NCBI GenBank assembly: GCA_004835665.1
Contig: RBKR01000002.1
Location: forward strand, 1,054,001-1,118,000
Direction of reading: 5' to 3'
Origin: Phoma sp. XZ068
Taxonomy: Eukaryota > Ascomycota > Dothideomycetes > Pleosporales > Didymellaceae
DNA length: 64,000 nucleotides
Positions 1 through 10,176 of this stretch are shown here, one piece after another; within the stretch, counting starts at the first letter, position 1; each line of letters begins with the position of its first letter. The notes beneath the pieces are model-generated. The model saw only the letters and a program-made list of their open reading frames with translations, made no database searches and was not told the origin of the DNA. Both the position numbers and the translations under genes were made by a program.

Positions 1-117
1 GTAGTAGAGATCTTACGGAGGGAGCTCTGCCTGTCGAGCATCAAGGCCAGGGTTGACTTCTTTGTTCGCAGCAAGCCGAGACACAGGGCCCAGGAGGGCA
101 AGAGCCGATTCAAGTAG
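1..117 (+). other. possible 3' end of an unidentified gene
   Basis: A frame is open from base 1 to a TAG at 115-117 (38 codons), rich in Arg and Lys at its end. It could be the last part of a gene starting left of the window, but 38 open codons can occur by chance and I recognise no family. Confidence 0.2.
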
Positions 118-1006
118 GGATAAACCCACAACAATAAACGTAGAAAGTGTGAAACGCATATCTGCTAGAAGGACTTTGTTTTCGAGATACTGAGGTAAAG
201 CTAGCTTAAAACCAGCGTTTCTTCATGGCACTTGACCAATATATATCCTTCAGGGCAGCAGTGATGTATTCAGGCTAGCTTAAACACGATCCCGCACACC
301 TGTTAGGGATACTTCCTGCCAACCTTTAGATAACGCAGCTAATTTTCTTCGACGTGTCATACCTAGTATCAGAGTGTGTTCTAAGGTGCCCGCATTTCCT
401 AATGCTCTGGTGTGGCGCAGGATCTATTAAACTTACTGTGCCGCAACTAGTGAGCCTGCAGCCAAGCAACCAATATGTGTGATTGATGCAACTTAGAAAC
501 AAATAAGACTTTCCGCAGCACATTGGTCACAGAATAAGCGTTGATTTCCACCTATCAACTTAGTACTAACAACTAAGCCTTGTCTGCAACGACGACCTAA
601 GCTCAAGTATCCCCTTTGCCAAGTGAAGGGCCATTATAGTAATGAAAAATCAAGCGAGGAGCATCGCTGTAATCTATCATAACACAGTAAAACAAAACTC
701 ATAGGTAGATGTGGGCACGACAGCGAGAAAACGTTGGGCTAGTACTTGGTGGTTTGGCTCAAATCACAACAGCAAGGCAACAGTTCAGTACAGCAGTGGC
801 CATTTATTCAAGCAGCTTAACATATTCTATAGCTAGAAAGTATTATAGCAGTAGAGCTAAGTATATGATCAAAATTAAGTATCATAAACTTGTACTTTCC
901 ATATTGTTTAGCCAGCCGTTAATGACAAACTGCAAGCTTCTACTGTCATTCATTTATCTTGCTCGACTCATTTGATTTACTACTGCTTATATTCTCTCTT
1001 GCAACC
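118..1006. other. intergenic, no gene seen
   Basis: No supported coding sequence on either strand. An 11-base motif (GCTAGCTTAAA) occurs twice near 190 and 273. The short frames here have no family resemblance. Confidence 0.5.
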
Positions 1007-1676
1007 ATGTCCAACTCTACTATTGTCTTCATCACGGATGCCGAAAGGAGTTTGTGTTCAGCCCATCCGAATCAAAGTATGTCTTTGACCTGAACAGGTA
1101 TCGGCGAAGGCTGGACTCAAGCATATCCCCAACGCCCAAATCACACTGTGGTCGGAAGCGTCCGTGACGGGAAGTCTCCGATCTATGAAGCACTCATGAA
1201 TTTGCCTGCTGCTGAAGGATCTCGCTTGATCCTGGTTACCATCGATTCAGATCCCATAAAAGCCGTCAAAAACAGCTAAAGAAGCTGGCATTGAGCACAT
1301 TAACATCGTTATCGCGAATAAGGGAATTTTACCTTCACCCGTCCAGCTTGAAACAACGGACCTTGACGAGGTTGTCAAAGCGCTCAATGTAAACGCCGTG
1401 TCGCCCATTGCCATCTACCAGTCCGCTAAGCCGATGCTCGAGAAGTCTGCAAGATCTATCTGGATTTCGGTGAGCAGTGCGGCTGGCTCAATTGGAGACG
1501 CACCAGTCCATCAAGCCCGGTGGCTTCGGGGCAATGGCATGTTCAAGGCCGCGACGAACTTCTGTACTATGGCCATCCGCGGGGTACAACCGAACTTTAT
1601 TGCCAACGCGCTTCACCCTGGTCTCGTACAGATAGACCTCAGTCATGAGCTCGCAACTAAGAAAGGCACGTGTTAG
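1007..1676 (+). pseudogene. decayed short-chain dehydrogenase/reductase (SDR)
   Basis: From the ATG at 1007 the translation follows an SDR: an N-terminal beta strand with a degraded nucleotide-binding turn (TDAERS where TGAERG is usual), a possible intron near 1075-1101, an NAG-like motif (read as ANKG near 1320), a central S-S-A-A-G serine motif and a C-terminal HPGLVQ motif. One extra A in the run near 1270 breaks the frame and gives a stop. At the catalytic YxxxK position the Tyr is absent (N-G-M-F-K), so the enzyme would be inactive even if the frame were intact. I infer a dead copy of a sniffer/CsgA-like SDR. It lies beside the dioxygenase gene and may be a lost member of that group. Confidence 0.65.
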
Positions 1677-2229
1677 TGTTATTTTTGGATGATACAAGAT
1701 GCAAGGCATGTACATCGCTCCCAATACACTTAGGACAACTGCGCCAAGCCCATAGTTTCTGTCGTGCCACCATATATCAAAGAGCGTCTGACCATAGTGC
1801 TAACGATACGACCAGGTTAATAATGCCACCCACGAGAAGATGTTTGGCAGGTTTGTTGCATCATGACCGATGGCGAACTCACATGATAGACCGGGCACAG
1901 CAAAAGTGCGGACGCAGCAAAAGCATTCAATAACGATGTGGTGGTGGATTGTATCACTATCGACCAAGACACAGTTTTAATACTAACAAGCTCATGGAAT
2001 GAAAATGCACGTGTAAAAGCCATCCCTTTGCTGTGAAATATCAACCATCCAGTTGATTCGAAAACAAAACATGAGCACCTTTTGGTGACTCATCGGCATT
2101 CTACGACCTTGGCAAGCACACCAGCTTCTCTATCCGTGTGCAGTGTATGAGGAATGTGCAGAATGGCGCGAAGTTTGCTCGAAAACAAGATTTCGCCTAG
2201 TGGTGAAGACTTCAGGCCACGATTTCAAC
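1677..2229. other. intergenic, no gene seen
   Basis: Short frames on both strands without recognisable family features. It holds the 3' sides of the decayed SDR (plus strand) and the dioxygenase gene (minus strand). Confidence 0.45.
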
Positions 2230-3908
2230 CTATCTACAGTACTTCTGAATATCCTTATCCAGTGCTTTACTCTGCTTGTGTACTGATTCCATAATCTCAT
2301 CACAGCTAGGTAAATCTCCCAATGCCGCAACCTCGATCATTAAGTCAAAGACAACCTGAAGTTGTTTTGGAAGCCACTGTGATTAAATTAGTTAACATTT
2401 CGGAATACTCAATCCTACTTACACTGATCGGACTACCTCCCGTAGCCACGAGATGCGTGGACCTTTTGATAATGTACTCTCGAATATAGCCCCAATGCCG
2501 GAAGCGAAATTCTTTTAGCTGGTTGACGGCTTTAAGGTAGAATACTGTATCCAGTTAACATTTTTCGATATCTAAAATCAGGATCAACTTGTAAAGAACG
2601 ACTGACCTCTCGATTCCTCATTTTTCAATGCATATTCTTTGACATTGAGAGATGCAGCGGTTGCTTTGACCTTTTCCAGGAACTCTCTGTGGCTAGATGG
2701 ACGATACGTACTTAAGTCGTTCATGACATCTGTCAATGGACTCTCAGGCATTATGATCTGCAGGAGGTTATCACACAATGGTATCTAGCATTTGTCAGCT
2801 TAATCCGTAGAAGCTAGTAACTATTTTGGAAGTTCACCATGCAGTCATTCGCTCCAGATTCGCCACGATAGAAACGTGGTTCATCACTGACACCCTCATA
2901 TATTACGCCATCCGGAAACATGGTCTGACTGGCTATCCCAAAGAGAAAAGTACGGAAACTGGTGTAGTCACGTGGTCGACTTTTAGTTGGCATAACTTTC
3001 AGTGTTAGATATAGTCTTTCGGCCCATCGAGAACAAAACAGGGGTGGACGTACCGGACATTGCCTTGTTCATAACAACAAGAGTTTCTGTTAAGCTTCGC
3101 AGGCTTGCGTTGAAACCATCTCGATCATCATTGCTAACTGCCTCAAGTGCATCAATGGACGTAGCAACCAGCGGTCCTGAGCTCTTCGACATGACAATAT
3201 GTACGAACACGAATCCAGCTTCGGAAGAAGTTGGATCCAACCCATGCTCGAATGCTCTGACGAGGCGAAGGTTCGAGTAGTTGATACCCTCGGATGGATC
3301 TTCAAGCTTGTAGTTGAAGAGTGCATACGAGCCAGCGTACTCCAAAAACGGCCGGAATCCTGCTCTATTTCAGGTACGTTTAGCAGGAAGTAAATCCAGT
3401 GAATGAAGGTAACAACTTACATTTCTGCTGCCTTTGTCAGAGGCAAAGAGATACCTGCAGGGAGAACAGCACGACCAAGGCCATATTCTTCCCCTCTCAT
3501 ATGTCTCTCATGACAAGGTTCTAGAAGATAAGCGGACGCCAGAGTAGAGTAGTCCCTATAGATTGCTGTAATGATGGGAATATCAGATTTATATTTTTCC
3601 ACAGCAGGAGACAAGTCTACAAGTTCCTTGCGAACAGTTTCACCGAGGGCAAAACGTGCAAGAAGTCCTGGTTCACCCTTGGAATCCTTCATTGGCATTC
3701 TATTCAGGAGTGATTCTAGGATTTCGAATTCTGGAGGGAGGGTTGTGACTGGGTCCTGCAAAGGTAGAAATCCCCTTTCAGGCGTGACCGAGAATACTGG
3801 CAAGGCCTTGTCCTCCATTCGGAGTTGAGGGAGAAGGTTCAACGAGACAGACATTGTTGATTCGATCGTTTGGTTGACTGTGGTAACTTGCAAAGATATG
3901 ATTGCCAC
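2230..3908 (-). CDS. indoleamine 2,3-dioxygenase-like heme enzyme
   Basis: Six exons can be assembled: 3421-3908, 3054-3364, 2838-2995, 2607-2784, 2423-2544, 2230-2376, giving 1,404 nt and 467 aa with every junction in frame. All introns are 46-62 bp with GT..AG ends. Family features seen: the motif L-E-D-P-S then N-L-R-L-V-R-A-F near residues 180-200, the H-G-L-D-P-T-S-S-E-A-G block, F-P-D-G-V-I-Y-E-G, F-R-G-E-S-G-A-N-D-type sequence, and V-A-T-G-G-S-P near the C terminus. The likely proximal heme ligand is His395 in F-R-H-W-G-Y. The family opens the indole ring of tryptophan to N-formylkynurenine in the cytosol, although fungal paralogues differ widely in tryptophan activity, so the substrate is uncertain. 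An in-frame ATG at 3854 (M-S-V-S-L) is an alternative start. The gene is divergent from the Zn2Cys6 regulator, with 376 bp between start codons. Confidence 0.88.
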
Positions 3909-4284
3909 TATTGAATATCAAAGAATTTTGAATCAACTAGGTGTACTTGCTGTTATTTTATAAACAAGCATGGCCGACGCTCTTGCGTGTTATTTTGATT
4001 GGAACGTCCTGCGATGGTTTCCGAAGCGGAAGCCGTCAGCGAGCGCCAAGCGAAAGCCCGCTACTAATGGTCCCCGCATTTGTCATCATGCCCCGCACAA
4101 ATAATTGCGGGCCTTTACTGAGCTTGCCGACATACGAAGACTCCATCCATCGTCGCTGATGCCTTCCATTATTCATCGTCGCTGATGCCTTCCATTATTT
4201 GCACAGAGTTACACACAACGCCTACTTTCATGCATGGCTCTCTAGCTTCTGCTCGATCGGTCCCCACATACTAGGAGTGGAAGG
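3909..4284. promoter_or_regulatory. divergent promoter, dioxygenase / Zn2Cys6 regulator
   Basis: This 376 bp gap separates two genes transcribed away from each other, so it must carry both promoters. It contains a perfect 26 bp tandem duplication. No binding site was assigned. Confidence 0.6.
4148..4199. repeat. perfect 26 bp tandem duplication
   Basis: Two identical adjacent 26 bp units (4148-4173 and 4174-4199), each starting CATCGTCGCTGATG. They lie 86 bp or more upstream of the regulator start, inside the shared promoter. Confidence 0.95.
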
Positions 4285-6249
4285 ATGGGGTCCCAATCAC
4301 CCTCCAATAAAGCGTCCAATAAAGCGCGAGTGCGCAAGACAAAAACGTTTACAGGGTACAAAGTCTCTTGGTCTTGTGACTCAACATCTCGATGACAAGT
4401 TGACAAATACAGAACAGGTGTTGGACTTGTCGAAGACGGAAGGTCAAATGCGACACCAAGCAGCCGAAATGTGACCGATGTATCAAGGCGGGCATCTCTT
4501 GCGACGGCTATGGGATCCAGCTGTGCTGGGTAGATTCCCATGAAAATCTGACATCCTTCGTTCCGGCGGTGAACCCCCGGGCGATGCTCTTGCGAGGTAT
4601 GGCTGAGTTGCATTTTAGACCCCGTTACTCATTCACACCCTGGACAAAATATGAGCGCCCAACTAATATTCAATTAGATCGGTTGATGCCACCCACATGC
4701 GATGTGGAAGAGATCGACTTAATGTTGAATGCGCTCGAACAAAAGACCGTTGGTGTCGCCAATACTACTTCTGTTGGTCCATTCTCAGTATTTCAGGCAG
4801 TGGATAGACAGCAGGTGCGGCCAAGCCAGGTTCCCCAACAACCATCCGGCCACAAAATACTTCCTACAGACGCTTCCGGCAAGATTGTTAGCTTGCGACA
4901 GGACTTTAGCAGTCCACTTCACTTGGAGATTAGGTCGGCGCTGTACGACAACAAGAGCACCAATGAGCTAATGCATAACTACATGCATAACATAGCCGAC
5001 CTTCTCCAGCCGATGCATCATTCTCGAAATCCATATCACTCAATTTATGTTCCAAATGCCCTGGTCGGCTCTTCCAATATGTTGATTGGAGTAGGAAATT
5101 CGCTGCAGGATCTACCGAATAGTAACATCGCGATTTTCCATTCTTTACTTGCAACATCGGCGTTTCATCTCCGTGGGTTGAAAGATCAGCAGACCAGAGG
5201 TGAACTGGAAAACCTAGGAAGGTTCCATAAGGCCAAAGCCTTTGAAGCACTGCAAATGGCACTGCATAACACTCAGGTTGTTCCGGACTATTTCACCACC
5301 ATGTCAGTAATGTTGTCGTTTTCTACAATCGATGTAAGTAAATACGGCTCACCACTTAGACCTTTATGCTGATTGCTCATAGGTCATGGAAGGCAGTATG
5401 ACCGAGTACTGGGTTCATCTTGACGGCTGTGAGCAGTTCCGAAAATTAAGGGGCGGTATGCAAGAGCTCGGCACAAAACAGCAGCAGCTACACGCAGTTT
5501 TTGCTTTTATGGCAACTCTGGCATCATCTACTCGTCACGATGCGCCACATCTTCCATGGCCAGCAATGGAAAATGAATCGGAAATCGAGGCTATCCTGGC
5601 GAGTCCCTTCGAGGCTGGTGACCACTGCCTAGAATTTACGTACGGCATCCCTTTATCACTTGCTACTCTCCTAAATCTCACTACCAAGCTGTCCCAGCAC
5701 GTCCTTAATTATGACTCAACAGGCTCAATGCGGCCAGAGTCGCTCCAATACGCATGTAACCAACTAGATGAAGCCATTACTGCCTGGAATCTCTCATCAG
5801 AGACCTTCCCCTCCATACCCTCAAAGGACTGCGATACCCTAATATTGGCCCAATACCATGCGATTGCCTTCCATAGTGCGATCAAAATCTACTTCCATAC
5901 CCGGATTCAGCGATGTTCTTCCGAAACCTTGGCATATTACTCTCGCACTGCCGCGGAAAATCTCTTAGCTACCGAAGCGTTCAAATCAACGTCTAGCGCT
6001 CATTATGGTGTTAAATTAATGGCGCCAATTACTTGGCCCGGGTTCATTGCAGCGTGTGAAGCCTCTGTAGAGGAACGTAGTCTATGGTCAAAATGGTGGA
6101 CAGAGATACTAAAGTACCGCATTGGAAACTTGTTCGTTATGTGGCGTATAGTTAGGGAGGTATGGGAGGCTAGAGACTTGGGGTTGGACGAGGTGCCAGG
6201 GTGGCTACCTATATTGAAAAGAAGCGGACAACGCGTGATGGCAATGTAA
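4285..6249 (+). CDS. Zn2Cys6 transcription factor, ArgR2-like
   Basis: Three exons, 4285-4355, 4418-5333 and 5383-6249, give 617 aa with all phases matching. The first intron splits the DNA-binding domain: exon 1 ends before the first Cys, and splicing gives T-F-T-G-C-W-T-C-R-R-R-K-V-K-C. The six zinc ligands are Cys25, 28, 35, 42, 45 and 52. The middle and C-terminal part carries the fungal-specific transcription factor 2 type region (E-F-T-Y-G-I-P near residue 410). The T-F-T-G-C-W-T-C signature is typical of regulators annotated as arginine metabolism protein II. It is nuclear. It diverges from the dioxygenase gene and converges on the PLP enzyme gene, so I infer it is a local pathway regulator; its targets are unknown. 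Confidence 0.88.
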
Positions 6250-6432
6250 GCTAACGTGTAATCAAACCTTTGAGTGCATGTAGTGTTGAGCTTAGTTAGA
6301 ACAATAACTTTCGCCGTGAAACCAAACTAACAGAAAGTATTGTAAATATTCATTTCTTACTTTTAGAATTGCGTCTATCTATTTGAGAAGCAAAAGGCTC
6401 CAACTTCCATAACCCACTATCATGCTTCACCC

Positions 6433-7859
6433 TTATCCTAAAACAGTCTTCAGCGTGTCTACAAGCCCATGGACCTCGGATTCTGAAAGACATTACTCGT
6501 TAGTTTCAAGATAGGACTCTGAACCTGGGGTGTTGCTTACCAGTATTATAGTGTACCATACTCACTCGAACGACTCCATCCTCTGTCAAACCCAGCACCT
6601 GCTCTACCAGTCTGAATGAGAAGAAATGGCCCCAACGGACACCATAGTTAGATGCTTTATCAATAGCCTCAACAATACCCTGAGAAGACCGACCCTTCAC
6701 CGTGAAGCTTACTATTGGCACGCGGAGGCTCAAATCATCAGAGGTCTCCCCATATACCGTGACATCGTCGCGAGAGTTGAGGTACGAGAGCAGGATGGCC
6801 TGGAGTTTCTGTTCGAATACTGCGATTTCTGACCACGCATTCTTGGGATCGTTCCCGAGATAGCGGATAATGGCGGGAATGGCCTGCAGTAGCTCGTAGT
6901 TGGAGCCGGCTAGGTCAAGCTTGTCTTCCAGGGTCTTCGAGGGATTGAAGTAGTGGCCTAGAGACTTGATGTATTGGTGGCTGTTCTGATTGCCATAAAG
7001 CATCGAAAGATGAGGTCCAAACACCTGGACTTATGTCAGAATTCTAACAATACTAAGTTGTTATTGCTATTACCTTGTACCAGGAGAAGATGTAGAAATC
7101 CACACCCAAATCTTGCACATCGACACCTCGATGTGGGGCATAAGCTACACCATCCACACAGATAAGTGCCCCTGGAATACTGTGAACCTCCTTTGCGATG
7201 GCTTTAATGTCATTGATTGATCCGAGAACGTTGCTCGTATGGGTACAAGCTACCAGCCTTGTCCTCTTTGAAAGGAGTGGCTTCAGGTCTTGGGGATCTA
7301 ATTTCGGATTCAGTGCATCTGTCGCTTTCCACCACTTGACGATCAAGCCCTGGCGATCAGCCATATCGATCCAGGGATCGATGTTGGTCTCGTGATCAAT
7401 CTGCGACAGGATAATTTCATCGCCGGTACTGAATGTGAACCCAAGGGAAAGATTCCGGAGGATTTGTGTAGCAGATGCGCCAAATACTTTTCAGCAGATA
7501 TCCAAGTCAGTTCTCTTACTTGGTTCTCAGGAGGGGAATTGAAGTAGTCACATACCAATCTCCGATGGGCTTGCGTTCACGTATCGTGCACCAGCCTCAT
7601 AAGCTTGCCCATACAGCGAGGTAGATGTCGCTGATGCATTGTATGAGGCTCCAAGCTGCACATTTGTGTTAATCAAGTAGTGTGCGATGCTGTTCTGCGT
7701 AAGGAAATTCGTTGTTCAAGCAGCAGATTATCAAACTCACGATTGAGCCACGGTGCCAAGAACCTGACTTCCACCAGCATTGTCAAAGAAAACCTGTTTA
7801 TTCTTCAGTCCGGGGAACTGATCTCTTGCAGTAGCGATTGAGAATCCTGTTGCAGACAT
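6433..7859 (-). CDS. PLP-dependent class-V aminotransferase-fold enzyme (cysteine desulfurase-like)
   Basis: Five exons, 7741-7859, 7556-7689, 7074-7486, 6541-7024 and 6433-6482, total 1,200 nt (399 aa) in frame; introns are 49-69 bp. Features: F-F-D-N-A-G-G near residue 25, the A-S-A-T-Q cofactor phosphate loop, D-H-E-T-N near residue 130, C-V-D-G-V-A-Y-A-P-H-R for the PLP-binding Asp, and the Schiff-base Lys222 in S-W-Y-K at an exon end. This fold includes cysteine desulfurases, isopenicillin-N epimerase-like proteins and kynureninase; members with this F-D-N-A-G-G start are usually called cysteine desulfurase-like, and the reaction is often unknown. It faces the deacetylase gene across a shared promoter and converges with the regulator gene. 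Confidence 0.85.
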
Positions 7860-8462
7860 TGTCGAGCAGCTCTTTGTGACTGATTGAGGTGGGCAAATTC
7901 CAAGTAAGACGGCTGTTCAAATTGTCTTATATAGAGCACGGACTTGACCGCATTGGTTCGTATAGTTTCGTTTTCTGCACCAGTTATACGTTGTACCGGA
8001 CAATTTGTGTTGAGAGGTAAGTGTCAGCGATCTGTTTCCCCACATACAAATGCCACCCATGCCAAGAAGCTCGCTGACACCTGCTGCGCACCAAGTAGCG
8101 GCTTGGCACCCACAGCCGGAACCAATCGCAGCTTCTCGGCGATCGGGCCTTTTTCGACGCACGATCGACGCACGTAACGGCCACGGTCTAACATCGTACC
8201 CCGAAGGGATGGTGCGTGCCACCAAGAAGCATCAATTCGTACACTGACTCGTCAATTTTTGGACATGTGAGAAATCGTGCGACTAGTGCCCGGTCACCCC
8301 GCGGTCAAATTATAGCCACAATATTACATTACAAAGCGAGGGCCTATAAGTATTGGCGCTGAATGCAAGAGTACCGTGGCAAAACATTGCCTTTTCTCTT
8401 CGATTGATATTCAATCATATCATTGAACCTTGAATCACTCCTAAATCAGCGAACAGGCAGTC
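7860..8462. promoter_or_regulatory. divergent promoter, PLP enzyme / deacetylase
   Basis: 603 bp between two divergent start codons. A TATAAG motif near 8346, about 115 bp before the deacetylase ATG, may be its TATA element. No operator was identified. Confidence 0.5.
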
Positions 8463-9453
8463 ATGGTCAGCTCATCATCAACAATGCCATCGAAGAAGAG
8501 AGTGGTGAAAATTGCCATCTCGGTTGACTTCGATGCCGTGTCTGGCTGGCTTGGGACTGGCCACCACCCAGAAAATAACATGTCTGACCACTCTGCGGGC
8601 ATCTTTGCTGGAAAGGTCGGCGCCCCTCGATTACTCAAGCTCTTTAAAAAGCTTGGGATTGCAGATAGAACGACCTGGTTTATTCCAGGCCACTCCATAG
8701 AGACCTTCCCAGCCGAGGTGGCAGCCATTGTGGAGGCCGGATGTGAGATTGGTCTTCACGGTTACTGTCACGAGGTACGTTTCCCACGTGAATTAGCACT
8801 TTGCAGTACAATTCAGTAACACCGCTTAGGATCCTAAAGATCTCACGGAAGAACAAGAGAGTGATGTCTTTAACAAGTGTATCGCTCTTGCCGAAGGGCT
8901 CACGGGAGAGAAACCCGTCGGCTACCGTGCACCAATGTATCGGATTCGTGAGCAAACGGTTCATCTGCTCGAGAAGAATAACTTCTTGTATGACACGTCA
9001 CTCTCCCACCACGATTCAGTCCCGTATCTTTTGCCTCGACCAGACATTATCACACCCCCGGATTACACGCGAGCTGCAACCACCTGGATGAAACCTCTCG
9101 ATCTTATGAACACCAACAGCAGTGGAATTGTAGAGATCCCAGCCAACTGGTACATGGAAGACATGACCCCGATGCAATATTTGCCCCACACTGAGAACTC
9201 ACACGGTTACGTTGACGCCCGGAACATCGAAAGTATGTGGAAGGATCGCTTCAATTGGCTTTGGGAGAATGGCTCCGAAGGTGACGGCCCGACAGATTTC
9301 GTCTTTCCACTTGTACTGCACCCAGATACTTCGGGCATGGCTCATATTATTGGGATGATTGAACGATTTATTATATGGTTACAGGAACAGGGCGATGAGG
9401 TTGAGTTTCACTCATACAAGAGCATAGCGCTAGGTTATCTAAAGTCCCACTAG
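8463..9453 (+). CDS. polysaccharide deacetylase (NodB-type) family hydrolase
   Basis: Two exons, 8463-8774 and 8830-9453, give 311 aa; the 55 bp intron starts GTACGT and ends TTAG. NodB-domain residues are visible: Asp22 and Asp24 in S-V-D-F-D-A, the metal-binding HxxxH His99/His103 (H-G-Y-C-H), the Arg of G-Y-R-A-P, and a C-terminal catalytic-type His in L-V-L-H-P-D. There is no signal peptide, so the protein is probably cytosolic, which argues against a cell-wall chitin deacetylase. It fits the allantoinase/imidase/PgdA-like branch that cleaves C-N bonds of small amides. An internal ATG at 8484 is an alternative start. Sharing a promoter with the PLP enzyme suggests the same pathway; the substrate is unknown. 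Confidence 0.85.
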
Positions 9454-9512
9454 CGGAATGTTAGCTCAGATTGGTATGCCAAAGTTTACTCAACTGAGAG
9501 AAGTTCTACAAG

Positions 9513-10121
9513 TCAAACAATTGTGGCATGGAAGTGCCTGGCAGAGAAGTGAGAGCGGCACGCTGAGCTGTGCTTGCGAACGCGGTCCGATGCTCTCATC
9601 AAGCAGTCTCTCAGGCGTTGATGACGTGCGTCGTTGAACATGGCGCCGACCTGCGGCAGCGTGACCACCTCGAGACTGGGAATGCGGTCGGACAAGCTCT
9701 TTGGGGTGTCTGCAGCCAGGGTTTGCAAGACGCAATCCTTGACCACTTTCTCTCTAGCTCGCGTTTTACCTTCAACGACGATCGCACGAGCTGGGAATGT
9801 TTCGCTCGGGAGCCGCGATGCCTGCGGCTTCTCCAGCCAAGCGGCCACCCACCAGGCGAGATACTTCACGGAGCCCGCCGAGGTCGATCGCAAAGAGACG
9901 GAAGACGTTTGAGAAGGGATGCAAAAGCCTTGCGTGGACGAGCTCGGCAGCGGTGCCGGCGTCGAGCGGATGCCTCTCGGTATGCAGGAACGGCAGGTTG
10001 ACGTTTCGTGGCAAGCAACTGCTTGCAGTGCTAAAACACTGCCTGGGGTCCTTGTTACCGAGAAGTCCAGATGCTCGATAGAGACCTCGATTGTAACCGT
10101 TAAACTTCTATGTCCGCTCAC
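9513..10121 (-). pseudogene. decayed coding sequence, family not recognised
   Basis: Two overlapping minus-strand frames look like halves of one gene. One (about 9772-10014) carries L-L-H-P-F-S-N-V-F-R-L-F-A-I-D-L-G-G; the other (from about 9880 down to 9600) carries A-W-W-V-A-A-W-L-E-K-P followed by A-R-A-I-V-V-E-G-K. Continuity would need a frame change near 9870. Amino-acid composition and order look protein-like, but I cannot name the family. It may instead be a chance GC-rich open frame. Confidence 0.35.
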
Positions 10122-10176
10122 GAATCACAAAACTGACCAGCATGTCAGTGTTCCACTCGGCGAGCCCCAGGACAGT

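Noticed and set aside
709..975. 88-codon frame at the left end
   Set aside because: No family features, AT-rich second half, no intron or promoter support.
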